This document shows positions 43,595 to 51,542 of a DNA stretch of 64,000 bases, piece after piece (positions within the stretch are counted from its first letter, which is position 1; every line of letters starts with the position of its first letter). Where the stretch lies: the NCBI GenBank assembly GCA_049323895.1, contig JBMOKT010000039.1, positions 186,001 to 250,000 of the forward strand. The letters run 5' to 3'. This DNA is from JBMOKT01 sp049323895 (GTDB lineage Bacteria > Bacillota > Peptococcia > Peptococcales > BICA1-8). The position numbers were made by a program, and so were the translations under genes. The notes beneath the pieces were generated by a model. That model did no database searches, was not told the DNA's origin, and saw nothing but the letters and a program-made list of their open reading frames with translations.

Positions 43595-45169
43595 ATGGAA
43601 AAACAGCCTGCGAGTATATTTAATGATGTTATAGGGCCTGTATTGACAGGTCCATCCAGTTCACATACTGCTGGGCCTGCTAGAATTGGTAATATGCTTA
43701 GAATGATTTTAGGAACAAAAGTAACCAGTGCGAAAATTATAATGGAGGCTACTGGTTCTTATCCTGCAACTTATATAGGGCAAGGTTCGGACCGTGGATT
43801 TATTGGAGGACTGATGGGTATTCCAACAAATAGTGTTCAATTGATAAATGCTCTTGAAATTGCTAAGGAAAATGGAATGCAATATACCTTTGAAATTGAA
43901 GAACTTGGTGAAACTCATCCAAATGCAGCACTTATTGAGCTTGTAGGTATCAATGGGGCAACATTATCCGCAATGACCCATTCAACAGGAGGGGGAATGT
44001 TTGAAATAGTATCTATTGATGGTATTCCAGTGAGAGTTTGCGGGGATTATGATGGATTTCTGATAAAAGTATCAATATTAGCGGATAAAATGGAAATTGA
44101 AAGTATAATTCCCAACCTAAAAAGATTAGATTGTGCGGTAAGTCTCTATCAAGGCCCTGGCAGTATCTTATATGAGATTAAAACAAGTGAAGATCAAGTT
44201 GATGTAGTTGAACAGATATTGCTGTCAATTCGCAACATTATTTGGATAAGAAAAATTACTGCTATTATGCCTATTAAAAGTAATAACATGTCTGTACCAT
44301 TTTCCACTGCACAGGAGGCAATGGTATATTGCAAAGCTAAAGATATCTCCCTTACTGAGCTGGGTGTTGTTTATGAAATGCATCGTGGTAACATAACTCG
44401 AGAGCAGGTAATTTGTCTTATGCTGCCCATTATTGAAATCATGAGAAAATCCGCACTTGATTCAGTTGCAGGAAATACGGTTAAAAGAAATTACTTGGAA
44501 CCCAAAGCATCAACTATACATCGGCAGATGATGGAAAAAGAACTTATTCCGATAGGGATTTTAAGCAAAGTTATGCTATGGGCGGTTGCGGTTATGGAAT
44601 ACAATAATTCCTTGGGAGTTATCGTTGCAGCGCCTACTGCTGGATCTGCAGGTGTTCTTCCTGCTACAATTATTGCGGTGGGGGAAGAGTTGGGAAAAAC
44701 CGAAGAAGAAATTGCTCTTGCGATGATAACGGCTGGTGCCGTGGGAGCATTTATTGCGAATCAGGCAACCTTTTCTGCAGAATTGTGTGGATGTCAAGCT
44801 GAAAATGGTTCTGCAAGTTGTATGGCTGCTGCGGGCATTGCGGCGCTTTTAGGGGCTACTGTTGAACAAGGTTTTGCAGCCGCATCATTGGCAATGCAAA
44901 ACTTGCTGGGATTAATTTGTGATCCTATTGCTGGATTAACGGCTATTCCTTGTGTAAACCGAAATGTAATTGCAGCGATGAACGCAATTGTTTCAGCTAA
45001 CTTGGTTATGTGTAGCTTTAATCCGGTGATACCACTTGATGAATCAATTCAGGCAATGTGGTCTGTTGGAAAAATGCTTCCTACCCAACTTAAATGCACA
45101 GGCAAGGGCGGTCTTTGTCTTACGCCGACAGGTCGCTGGCTTAATGAACATCCTGATGGAAGTCAATAA
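43595..45169 (+). CDS. Single-chain serine dehydratase-like protein (beta-alpha fusion)
   Basis: A 524-residue fusion: residues 1-220 match SdaAB (DVIGPVLTGPSSSHTAGPAR) and 235-524 match SdaAA, with cysteines in ELCGCQAENGSASC, LICDPIAG and AIPCVNRN for a [4Fe-4S] cluster and an ending GGLCLTPTG. The window also has the ordinary split sdaAB/sdaAA at 11.2-12.9 kb, so this copy probably serves the catabolic cluster, acting on serine or another beta-hydroxy amino acid. It lies 31 nt after the racemase-family gene. Confidence 0.9.
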   Translation: MEKQPASIFNDVIGPVLTGPSSSHTAGPARIGNMLRMILGTKVTSAKIIMEATGSYPATYIGQGSDRGFIGGLMGIPTNSVQLINALEIAKENGMQYTFEIEELGETHPNAALIELVGINGATLSAMTHSTGGGMFEIVSIDGIPVRVCGDYDGFLIKVSILADKMEIESIIPNLKRLDCAVSLYQGPGSILYEIKTSEDQVDVVEQILLSIRNIIWIRKITAIMPIKSNNMSVPFSTAQEAMVYCKAKDISLTELGVVYEMHRGNITREQVICLMLPIIEIMRKSALDSVAGNTVKRNYLEPKASTIHRQMMEKELIPIGILSKVMLWAVAVMEYNNSLGVIVAAPTAGSAGVLPATIIAVGEELGKTEEEIALAMITAGAVGAFIANQATFSAELCGCQAENGSASCMAAAGIAALLGATVEQGFAAASLAMQNLLGLICDPIAGLTAIPCVNRNVIAAMNAIVSANLVMCSFNPVIPLDESIQAMWSVGKMLPTQLKCTGKGGLCLTPTGRWLNEHPDGSQ

Positions 45170-45408
45170 ATTTTAAAATAGACCACAGCTGGAAGAACTG
45201 TAAGTCTGGAAAGTTATTAGAGTCGGAATATTTACTATAAATTTTCAAAACCAAAAAATATAATTACATATGAGTAAAAACATCAACATTGTGATTTGGT
45301 TGATATTTACGGAAAACAAAAAAATGAAAAGTATTGAAAAGATACTCAGTATAAATTTATAAAGGATAAAAGTTAATTAGTTGGTTGTCTGGTGCTGGCA
45401 GTTAATGT

Positions 45409-45585
45409 ATGACTCAACCCAAATGTTCACAAAAAATATTAGATAAGAAGATAGCTGAGCTAGTTAAAACCGAGGCAGAACTATTAGTAACCAATTGCCC
45501 TGCGTGTATTGTTCAACTAGCATCTGGTCTTAAAAATTACACGGAAAAGGATAGAATTGAATTGCTTCACATAGTAGACTTTTGA
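45409..45585 (+). pseudogene. C-terminal fragment of a CCG-domain Fe-S oxidoreductase (GlcF/LldE-like)
   Basis: A 58-codon frame matching only the end of a cysteine-rich CCG domain: KILDKKIAELVKTEAELLVT, then NCPACIVQL and HIVDF. In intact glycolate/lactate oxidase iron-sulfur subunits this is the last 60 or so residues of about 400. No upstream part is recognisable in 45170-45408. It is most likely the relic of a deleted gene. Confidence 0.6.
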
Positions 45586-45620
45586 AGAGAATATATTTGT
45601 AATTAAAAGGAGGTTTAAAA

Positions 45621-46482
45621 ATGCAAAAGAAAACAATTTTGGATTTCCAAAAAAATGGTTGATGAAGGAGAAAAAATAACGTATTTAACTGCTTATGATT
45701 ATCTTACAGCTAAGATGGTAGAAAAAGCAGGCATAGATATGATACTAGTTGGTGACTCCTTGGGAATGGTTTCCCTTGGCTATGAAACAACATTACCGGT
45801 AACCTTAGATGATATGATTCGTCATATTCAAGCTGTGCGTCGGGGCGCACCTAATATCTTTATTGTTGGCGATATGACATATATGTCATATCAAGTATCT
45901 GATGAACAGGCAATTGAAAGTGCCGGCAGAATGGTAAAAGAAGGCGGCTGTGATGCTGTTAAGCTTGAGGGGGGCGGACCTCGTATGGTGGGCAGGATTA
46001 AGGCAATCAATGAAGCGGGTATCTTAGTAATGGGCCATATAGGCCTTACCCCTCAATCCATGGCTCAGCAAGGGGGATACAAAGCACAAGGGCGAAACTC
46101 TCAGGCCGCTGTAAAGGTTGTTAAAGAAGCTAAAAGAATTGAAGAAGCTGGAGCTTTCAGCTGCTTAGTGGAAGCTGTTCCTTCCCCAGTAGGAAAGGCC
46201 ATCACTGAAAGAGCCAATAATATAATTCTAGGTATTGGTGCAGGCCCGTATACTCATGGACAATTATTAATATATGCTGATATGGTGGGTCTATTTGATA
46301 ACTTTACTCCAAAGTTTGTCAGACAATATGCAAACGTAAATGAAGTTATAACAAATGCATTTAAACAGTATCATAAGGAAGTAAAAGAACAAAGCTTCCC
46401 TATAGATGGTGAGCACACATATAAGATGAAAGAAGAAGAAGCAAATGATTTTCTAGCCCTTCTAGAGAAAGAAGGAATATAG
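45621..46482 (+). CDS. panB: Ketopantoate hydroxymethyltransferase, with a frameshift near the start
   Basis: PanB adds a hydroxymethyl group from methylene-THF to 2-oxoisovalerate for pantothenate synthesis. The body is complete: YLTAYDYLTAKMVEKAGIDM, LVGDSLGMVSLGYETTLPVT, DAVKLEGG, MGHIGLTPQS. The natural start, ATG 45621 behind AAAAGGAGG, reads QKKTILDFQKNG and stops. The main frame opens at ATG 45655. Removing one base from the A7 run (45649-45655) restores a normal PanB N-terminus. So this is a true frameshift, a sequencing error, or slippage expression; ATG 45655 itself has no ribosome binding site. No panC or panD nearby. Confidence 0.88.
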
Positions 46483-46970
46483 TAGTAATTTTAAATTTTA
46501 CAGTCTTACTCCACCCCCTTTAATAGTGGTCATTGTCTTTAAGACAATGACCACCTAAATCCATACTCCTCCCTCTTCATAATAAAAGTGGGCTATCAAC
46601 TCTTTTAGCTGATAGCCCGCTTTAAATTTAAAGAACTAGGACAAAATCAAAGCAGTATTTAAGAAATATAATGACGCTAGGGAAACTAATGAGTCCATCC
46701 AGGTCTGCTGCTAACCTCCATCTTCAGTGCTCTGTATATGTAAATAAGGATATCCTTTATGTAAGTATTATGGATTTTGCATTGATTTTTTAAAGAAAAT
46801 AAAGATTGGGTTACTATAACAGGATATTTCGCAATAGCTAAACGTTACATAGAGCATGATCTGATTCATAACATAGGATAATTCTGACATAAAAAACATT
46901 CTGAATTTTTATACAAGATTTCCGTTTAATATTAACCTCTTTAAAAGATGATTAGACAAAACGAGTATAC
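46483..46970. other. Gene-free stretch with two strong hairpins, left of IS66
   Basis: GTGGTCATTGTCTT/AAGACAATGACCAC (46526-46554) and GGGCTATCA/TGATAGCCC (46590-46618, then GCTTT) are strong hairpins and likely terminators for panB or a lost convergent gene. The rest up to the IS end is AT-rich with nothing assignable. Confidence 0.6.
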
Positions 46971-47063
46971 GTAAGCGTCAAACACAGCACACCTAGTCTT
47001 ACTAAATAGGTTATGTGATAATCTTCCTCAAAAGATTTAAGATTTAAATGAGGAGGATTTTTT

Positions 47064-47381
47064 ATGAGAAATACAGAGTTAAGAAAAGAATGGGAGACCC
47101 GAGTTGCTGAATTTAAAGCCAGTGGTCAGAGTACCATGGAGTGGTGTGCAAGTAACAATATAAAGATTAACCAGCTACGCTACTGGCTCCGCAAACTAAA
47201 ATCTACCGACGCTTCTTCAGTTCCCTCAGCCAACCAATGGTTGTCAGTAGAAATAAGTGAAGTTCCCTCAGGTAATGGTAATACTCTAACTGTAAAAGTA
47301 GGCAAAGCAATTATAGAGATAAAATCCGGCTTTGACCCGGTATTACTGGCCGATGTAGTCAAAACTCTAGCTGCAATATGA
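47064..47381 (+). CDS. IS66 accessory protein TnpA
   Basis: A 105-residue IS66 TnpA protein with an N-terminal helix-turn-helix (LRKEWETRVAEFKASGQS, then MEWCASNNIKINQLRYWLRKL). It probably binds the element's DNA. The stop overlaps the tnpB start as ATGA, so the two are translationally coupled. Confidence 0.9.
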   Translation: MRNTELRKEWETRVAEFKASGQSTMEWCASNNIKINQLRYWLRKLKSTDASSVPSANQWLSVEISEVPSGNGNTLTVKVGKAIIEIKSGFDPVLLADVVKTLAAI

Positions 47382-47734
47382 TAAACGAATCAAATATAGA
47401 AAAAGTATACCTAGCCTGTGGTAGTACGGACTTGCGTAAATCCATTGATGGATTGGCAGTGCTAGTAAAGGAAGGCTTTGACTTAGATCCTTTCTCTCCC
47501 TGCCTATTTGTTTTCTGTAATCGGAACCGTGATAAACTAAAAATACTTCAGTGGGAACACAACGGATTTTGGCTCTACTATCGTCGCCTTGAACGAGGAA
47601 AATTTCAGTGACCGGCAGAGCCAAACTCTACACCGGTCAAGATTACCCACCGTCAACTACGCTGGTTACTTGATGGTCTACCCCTTGAGCAAAAGCAGGC
47701 ACATCAAGAGGTGAAAGCCCGCACTGTACTTTAA
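47378..47734 (+). pseudogene. IS66 TnpB, interrupted by an in-frame stop
   Basis: The IS66 Orf2-type protein reads KVYLACGSTDLRKSIDGLAV and WEHNGFWLYYRRLERGKFQ, then a TGA at 47609-47611 replaces the conserved tryptophan codon, after which the frame continues normally (RQLRWLLDGLPLEQ) to TAA at 47732-47734. Full length would be 118 residues. A single TGG-to-TGA change explains it. TnpB is needed for IS66 transposition, so the element is probably not autonomous. Confidence 0.85.
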
Positions 47735-47808
47735 ATTGTAGTAGCATTTTTGTCGAAAACTCTCGAAAATTAAAGGAAAATAGCGGCAATCTGCCGAATT
47801 AATAACCT

Positions 47809-49374
47809 ATGAATACTACATCTAACACTCAAACAATAGAAGATCTACAAGAGCGCTGCCAAAAGCTTGAGCAGGCAAACGCTAAACTAACTGCCAAGAT
47901 AAACTGGTTGTTGGAGCAGTTTCGTCTGAGCCAGCATCGTCGTTTTGGATCATCCAGCGAGAAATCTAACCCAGAACAACAGCAGCTCTTTAATGAGGTA
48001 GAAGCTGAAGCACAACCACTTGTAGCTGAACCTACAATAGAAAAAATAACTTACGAGCGCCGTAAAAGACAAGGCCATCGTGAGACTATGTTAAAAGACC
48101 TGCCTGTGGAGACGGTTGAATATCGTCTGTCAGAACAAGAACAGGTCTGTTCTTGTTGCGGTAATTCTTTACATGAAATGAGCACCGAGGTACGACAAGA
48201 ACTTAAAGTTATTCCTGCACAAGTGAGAGTAGTTAACCATGTGCGTTATGTCTACTCCTGCCGCCATTGCGAAAAGAATGAGATAAACACCCCTATCGTT
48301 ACAGCTAAGATGCCTGCACCGATACTTAAAGGGAGTTTGGTGTCTCCTTCAATAATGGCTTACATCATGAGCGAAAAATATGTGGATGGGATGCCTTTAT
48401 ACGGCCAAGAGCAGCAGTTTAGCCGCCTTGGGATTGATTTATCCCGCCAGACCCTTGCTAACTGGATGCTTTACGGAGCTAATAAGTGGTTAAAACTTCT
48501 TTATGATAGAATGCATACCCACTTACTCCAGCATGATGTACTTCATGCTGATGAAACTAGCTTGCAGGTACTTAGAGAACCCGGCAGGGCAGCAGAGTCA
48601 ACCTCATACATGTGGTTATATCGTACAGGGAGAGAAGGACCACCCATCGTCCTCTATGATTATCAAGAGACCCGAGGGGGTTGCCACCCCCGGCAGTTTT
48701 TATCAGGTTTCAAGGGTTATCTGCAGGTTGATGGTTATTCCGGCTACAACCAGATAACCGATGTTACCCTTGTAGGCTGTTGGGCCCATGCCCGGCGCAA
48801 GTTTGATGAAGCTTTAAAAGCTTTGCCTGATAAAAACCGTTCCGCTCCAGTTGTTGCAAAAGAGGGCTTGGAATTTTGCAATCGTCTCTTTGCTATTGAA
48901 CGGGAGTTGAAGGATAAGACATATGATGACCGCTACAAAAAGCGTCTAGAACGCAGTCGGCCAGTGCTGAATGCTTTTTTAGCATGGCTAAATGATCAAT
49001 CTGCAAAAGTTTTACCTAAAAGTTCTTTTGGACAGGCAATAAACTACTGTCTTAACCAATGGGATAAACTAATAGTATTTCTAAAAGATGGACGGTTGGA
49101 ATTAGACAATAACCGTGGTGAACGCTCCATTAAACCTTTTGTTATTGGTCGAAAGAATTGGTTATTTGCAAATACTCCAAAAGGAGCTAATGCTAGTGCA
49201 ATAATATACAGTATTGTTGAGACGGCTAAAGAGAATGGGTTAAATCCTTTTATGTACCTAATCTACCTCTTTGAAATGTTGCCCAACATAGATATTCAGA
49301 ATCCGGATGTTTTAGATGAACTTCTTCCTTGGCAGCCTATAGTATCTATTAGTTGTCGAGTACCAACCAAATAG
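47809..49374 (+). CDS. IS66 transposase TnpC
   Basis: The 521-residue DDE transposase of IS66. An N-terminal leucine-rich region (LQERCQKLEQANAKLTAKI), a zinc-finger-like segment (VCSCCGNSL...YSCRHCEK), then the catalytic domain with acidic residues in LHADETSLQVL, QVDGYSGYNQI and DNNRGERSIKPF, and a C-terminal domain ending ELLPW. It appears intact. A hairpin (ACCCCATC/GGTGGGGT, 49384-49412) follows. Confidence 0.94.
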   Translation: MNTTSNTQTIEDLQERCQKLEQANAKLTAKINWLLEQFRLSQHRRFGSSSEKSNPEQQQLFNEVEAEAQPLVAEPTIEKITYERRKRQGHRETMLKDLPVETVEYRLSEQEQVCSCCGNSLHEMSTEVRQELKVIPAQVRVVNHVRYVYSCRHCEKNEINTPIVTAKMPAPILKGSLVSPSIMAYIMSEKYVDGMPLYGQEQQFSRLGIDLSRQTLANWMLYGANKWLKLLYDRMHTHLLQHDVLHADETSLQVLREPGRAAESTSYMWLYRTGREGPPIVLYDYQETRGGCHPRQFLSGFKGYLQVDGYSGYNQITDVTLVGCWAHARRKFDEALKALPDKNRSAPVVAKEGLEFCNRLFAIERELKDKTYDDRYKKRLERSRPVLNAFLAWLNDQSAKVLPKSSFGQAINYCLNQWDKLIVFLKDGRLELDNNRGERSIKPFVIGRKNWLFANTPKGANASAIIYSIVETAKENGLNPFMYLIYLFEMLPNIDIQNPDVLDELLPWQPIVSISCRVPTK

Positions 49375-49410
49375 ATTAAACCAAACCCCATCTTGTTCGC
49401 AAGGTGGGGT

Positions 49411-49779
49411 TTATTTGACGCTTACGTACATACGTAGTCTCCTTCTTAGCCATTCATCGGTTGTCTGGAGCAGCTTCTTCATGTCCGCGAGTTTGAAGTA
49501 ATTCACCCATCCGGTTATGAATTGTTTTAGCCTTAGTTTCAGTTGTTCGTATCCGAGGGCGTTACTTCTTCCTGTAAGTTCCTTTACTTTTGCTTTCATC
49601 TTACTGAGGCTCTTGGCATGAACACGGAGCTTGATTCCGTCTTTTGACGGGTAGAATCTATATCCCAGAAATTTAATTTTACCAATGTAGGCTACCACTG
49701 TCTTCTCTCGGGACTCTGAGGAGCAGTTTGCCTTCAATGAATGGTAAAATGTGTTTCAGTATCCTTTGCGCCGACCTTA
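49411..49779 (-). pseudogene. Group II intron maturase C-terminal fragment
   Basis: A minus-strand relic of the maturase (GIIM) domain: KIKFLGYRFYPSKDGIKLRV, then LGYEQLKLRLKQFITGWVNY and TTDEWLRRRLRM. It ends where the IS66 inverted repeat begins; the last residues (YVSVK) are encoded by the IS end. Upstream of 49737 the homology continues in another frame (RILKHILPFIEGKLLLR), so there is also a frameshift. It may or may not derive from the same intron type as the fragment at 31.1-32.3 kb. Confidence 0.8.
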
Positions 49780-49910
49780 TGGGAAGGTTATATATAAATT
49801 TAGTAGACAAAGATTATGAGCTTTAATTTGCAAATTGTATAATAAATTATATAATTTTATGATAATATGTTTTTATAATAAAATATTTGGTAAACATTGG
49901 AGGCAATACC

Positions 49911-51287
49911 ATGCTTAGTAAATATTTTGATGGACAGTTAGAAGCTATTCTTGACGCATGCTCTGAAGGAATATATATAGCAGATAACAATGGGATAGGA
50001 TTATCGGTCAATAAATCTTACGAGAGAATAACAGGCATATCCTCGGAAAATCTATTAGGTAAAAATATGGCTGATGTGGTTGCGCAAGGTATAGTTTCGG
50101 ATTCTGTGACATTAAAAGTAATTGCTAAGAAGGAAACCATAACTATTACACAGAAAATTAATGGCGAGAAGGAGGTCCTAGTTACTGGGAGACCGCTTTT
50201 TGATAGTAATGGCAATATTAAGCTGGTAGTAACTACCGTTCGGGATATGACAGAATTAAATAATCTTCATAATCAGATAAAAATTATGAATGAGAAAAAT
50301 GAACAATTTTTTAATGAACTACTTTTATTACGGAAATATCAATTAGATTCAGAAGAGTTTACTTTCACAAGTAAAGCTATGTCTAATGTAATAGATATTG
50401 TCTGTAACGTTTCACAATTCGATACTACATGTTTATTATTAGGGGAATCTGGTGTTGGTAAAGATGTAATAGCGAGGTTAATACATTCAAAGAGCCCTCG
50501 TAATAATATGCCGTTTATAAAGATAAACTGTGGCGCCATACCTAGTAACCTATTAGAAGCAGAACTTTTCGGCTATAACTCAGGAGCTTTTACAGGTGCT
50601 CGTAAAGAAGGCAAATCTGGCATGTTTGAACTAGCACATACAGGTACATTATTTCTCGATGAAATTGGGGAATTACCTTTAGACTTACAGGTGAAATTAT
50701 TACAGGCTGTCCAAGATAAGGCTGTGTATAGACTTGGTGGGACTAAGCCTATTAAAGTCGATGTTCGAATTATCACCGCTACAAATCGCAACCTCGAACA
50801 AATGGTAAAAACGGGTGAGTTCAGAAGTGACCTTTATTACCGTCTTAATATAATTCCGATTGAGATTCCACCATTAAGAGAAAGAACTGAAGATATTATA
50901 CCAATCGCCGAATCAGTTCTAAAGCATTTAAATGAAAAGTACGGTAAAACAAAACAACTAACTCCTGAGGTTATTAACTGTTTTATTAATTACTCTTGGC
51001 CAGGAAACATTCGGGAGCTAAAGAATATTATTGAAAGATTGTATGTGGTAGATAGTAATGAGTTGATATCTTTAACATATCTACCTAAAAAATATTGGAA
51101 AAATAGCAAGCCTATATTAAATAATTCCAAAACAAAGCTTCAAGAGGCAATACAGGAATTAGAGATTCATTTACTCAAAGAGGCAATGAGTAAGTATAAT
51201 TCTCTTACTAAAGTAGCCGAAGAACTGGGTATTAATAAATCTACCGTTTCTAGGAAACTTCAATTATATAATTTGGACAAAAAATAA
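49911..51287 (+). CDS. Sigma-54-dependent transcriptional activator with PAS domain
   Basis: A 458-residue enhancer-binding protein: PAS sensor (LEAILDACSEGIYIADNNG), AAA+ domain with GESGVGKD, GAFTGA, LFLDEIGELP and the SWPGNIRELKNIIERL signature, and a Fis-type helix-turn-helix (VAEELGINKSTVSRKLQ). TGGAGG lies ahead of ATG 49911; the longer frame from 49887 is not needed. It is followed at once by the sigma-54 promoter of the 4-hydroxybutyrate operon, which it presumably activates. Confidence 0.93.
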   Translation: MLSKYFDGQLEAILDACSEGIYIADNNGIGLSVNKSYERITGISSENLLGKNMADVVAQGIVSDSVTLKVIAKKETITITQKINGEKEVLVTGRPLFDSNGNIKLVVTTVRDMTELNNLHNQIKIMNEKNEQFFNELLLLRKYQLDSEEFTFTSKAMSNVIDIVCNVSQFDTTCLLLGESGVGKDVIARLIHSKSPRNNMPFIKINCGAIPSNLLEAELFGYNSGAFTGARKEGKSGMFELAHTGTLFLDEIGELPLDLQVKLLQAVQDKAVYRLGGTKPIKVDVRIITATNRNLEQMVKTGEFRSDLYYRLNIIPIEIPPLRERTEDIIPIAESVLKHLNEKYGKTKQLTPEVINCFINYSWPGNIRELKNIIERLYVVDSNELISLTYLPKKYWKNSKPILNNSKTKLQEAIQELEIHLLKEAMSKYNSLTKVAEELGINKSTVSRKLQLYNLDKK

Positions 51288-51387
51288 TTAGGCAAGAAAG
51301 TTTCCTAAATGCAACGTTTCCTAAATGCAATTGTGTTAAAAAAGCTTGTATTAAAAGTACTTTGCCAAAACAAATTATATATATGTG

Positions 51388-51401
51388 TTGCACCAGTGCA
51401 A
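51388..51401. promoter_or_regulatory. Candidate activator site (palindrome)
   Basis: TTGCACCAGTGCAA is a 14-bp palindrome 76 nt upstream of the sigma-54 promoter. A 15-mer GTTTCCTAAATGCAA is also directly repeated at 51299-51331 and shares the TGCAA half. Either could be the enhancer for the upstream regulator. Confidence 0.55.
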
Positions 51402-51476
51402 TAGTTTAAATATAAACTTCCGAGAGCCTTTTAATAATTAATAGGGGTTCCCGGTTTTTTTTATCTTATTTGTAAT

Positions 51477-51493
51477 TTGGCATGTAATTTGCA
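51477..51493 (+). promoter_or_regulatory. Sigma-54 promoter of the 4-hydroxybutyrate operon
   Basis: TTGGCATGTAATTTGCA has GG and GC at the correct -24/-12 spacing and differs little from the promoter at 34226. It is 50 nt upstream of the first gene. Confidence 0.85.
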
Positions 51494-51542
51494 GTATATA
51501 ATTTTAGAATATTTCAATAATTAATTTGAGGAGGTTTTATAA

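Larger units (their letters stand above)
46971..49425 (+). mobile_element. IS66-family insertion sequence
   Basis: Bounded by inverted repeats GTAAGCGTCAAA (46971) and TTTGACGCTTAC (ending 49425), the usual IS66 ends, and carrying tnpA, tnpB and tnpC in order. Flanking 8-mers GAGTATAC and GTACATAC agree at only 5 of 8 positions, so there is no clean target duplication. The right end cuts a group II maturase fragment whose continuation is not found on the left, suggesting a deletion or rearrangement beside the element. Confidence 0.9.

Noticed and set aside
45649..45655. panB A7 as proven programmed frameshifting
   Set aside because: No downstream stimulatory structure or internal Shine-Dalgarno is evident; a mutation or read error is equally possible, so it is kept only as a question.
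47609..47611. TGA in IS66 TnpB as selenocysteine
   Set aside because: The position is normally tryptophan and no SECIS-like hairpin follows; a TGG-to-TGA mutation is simpler.
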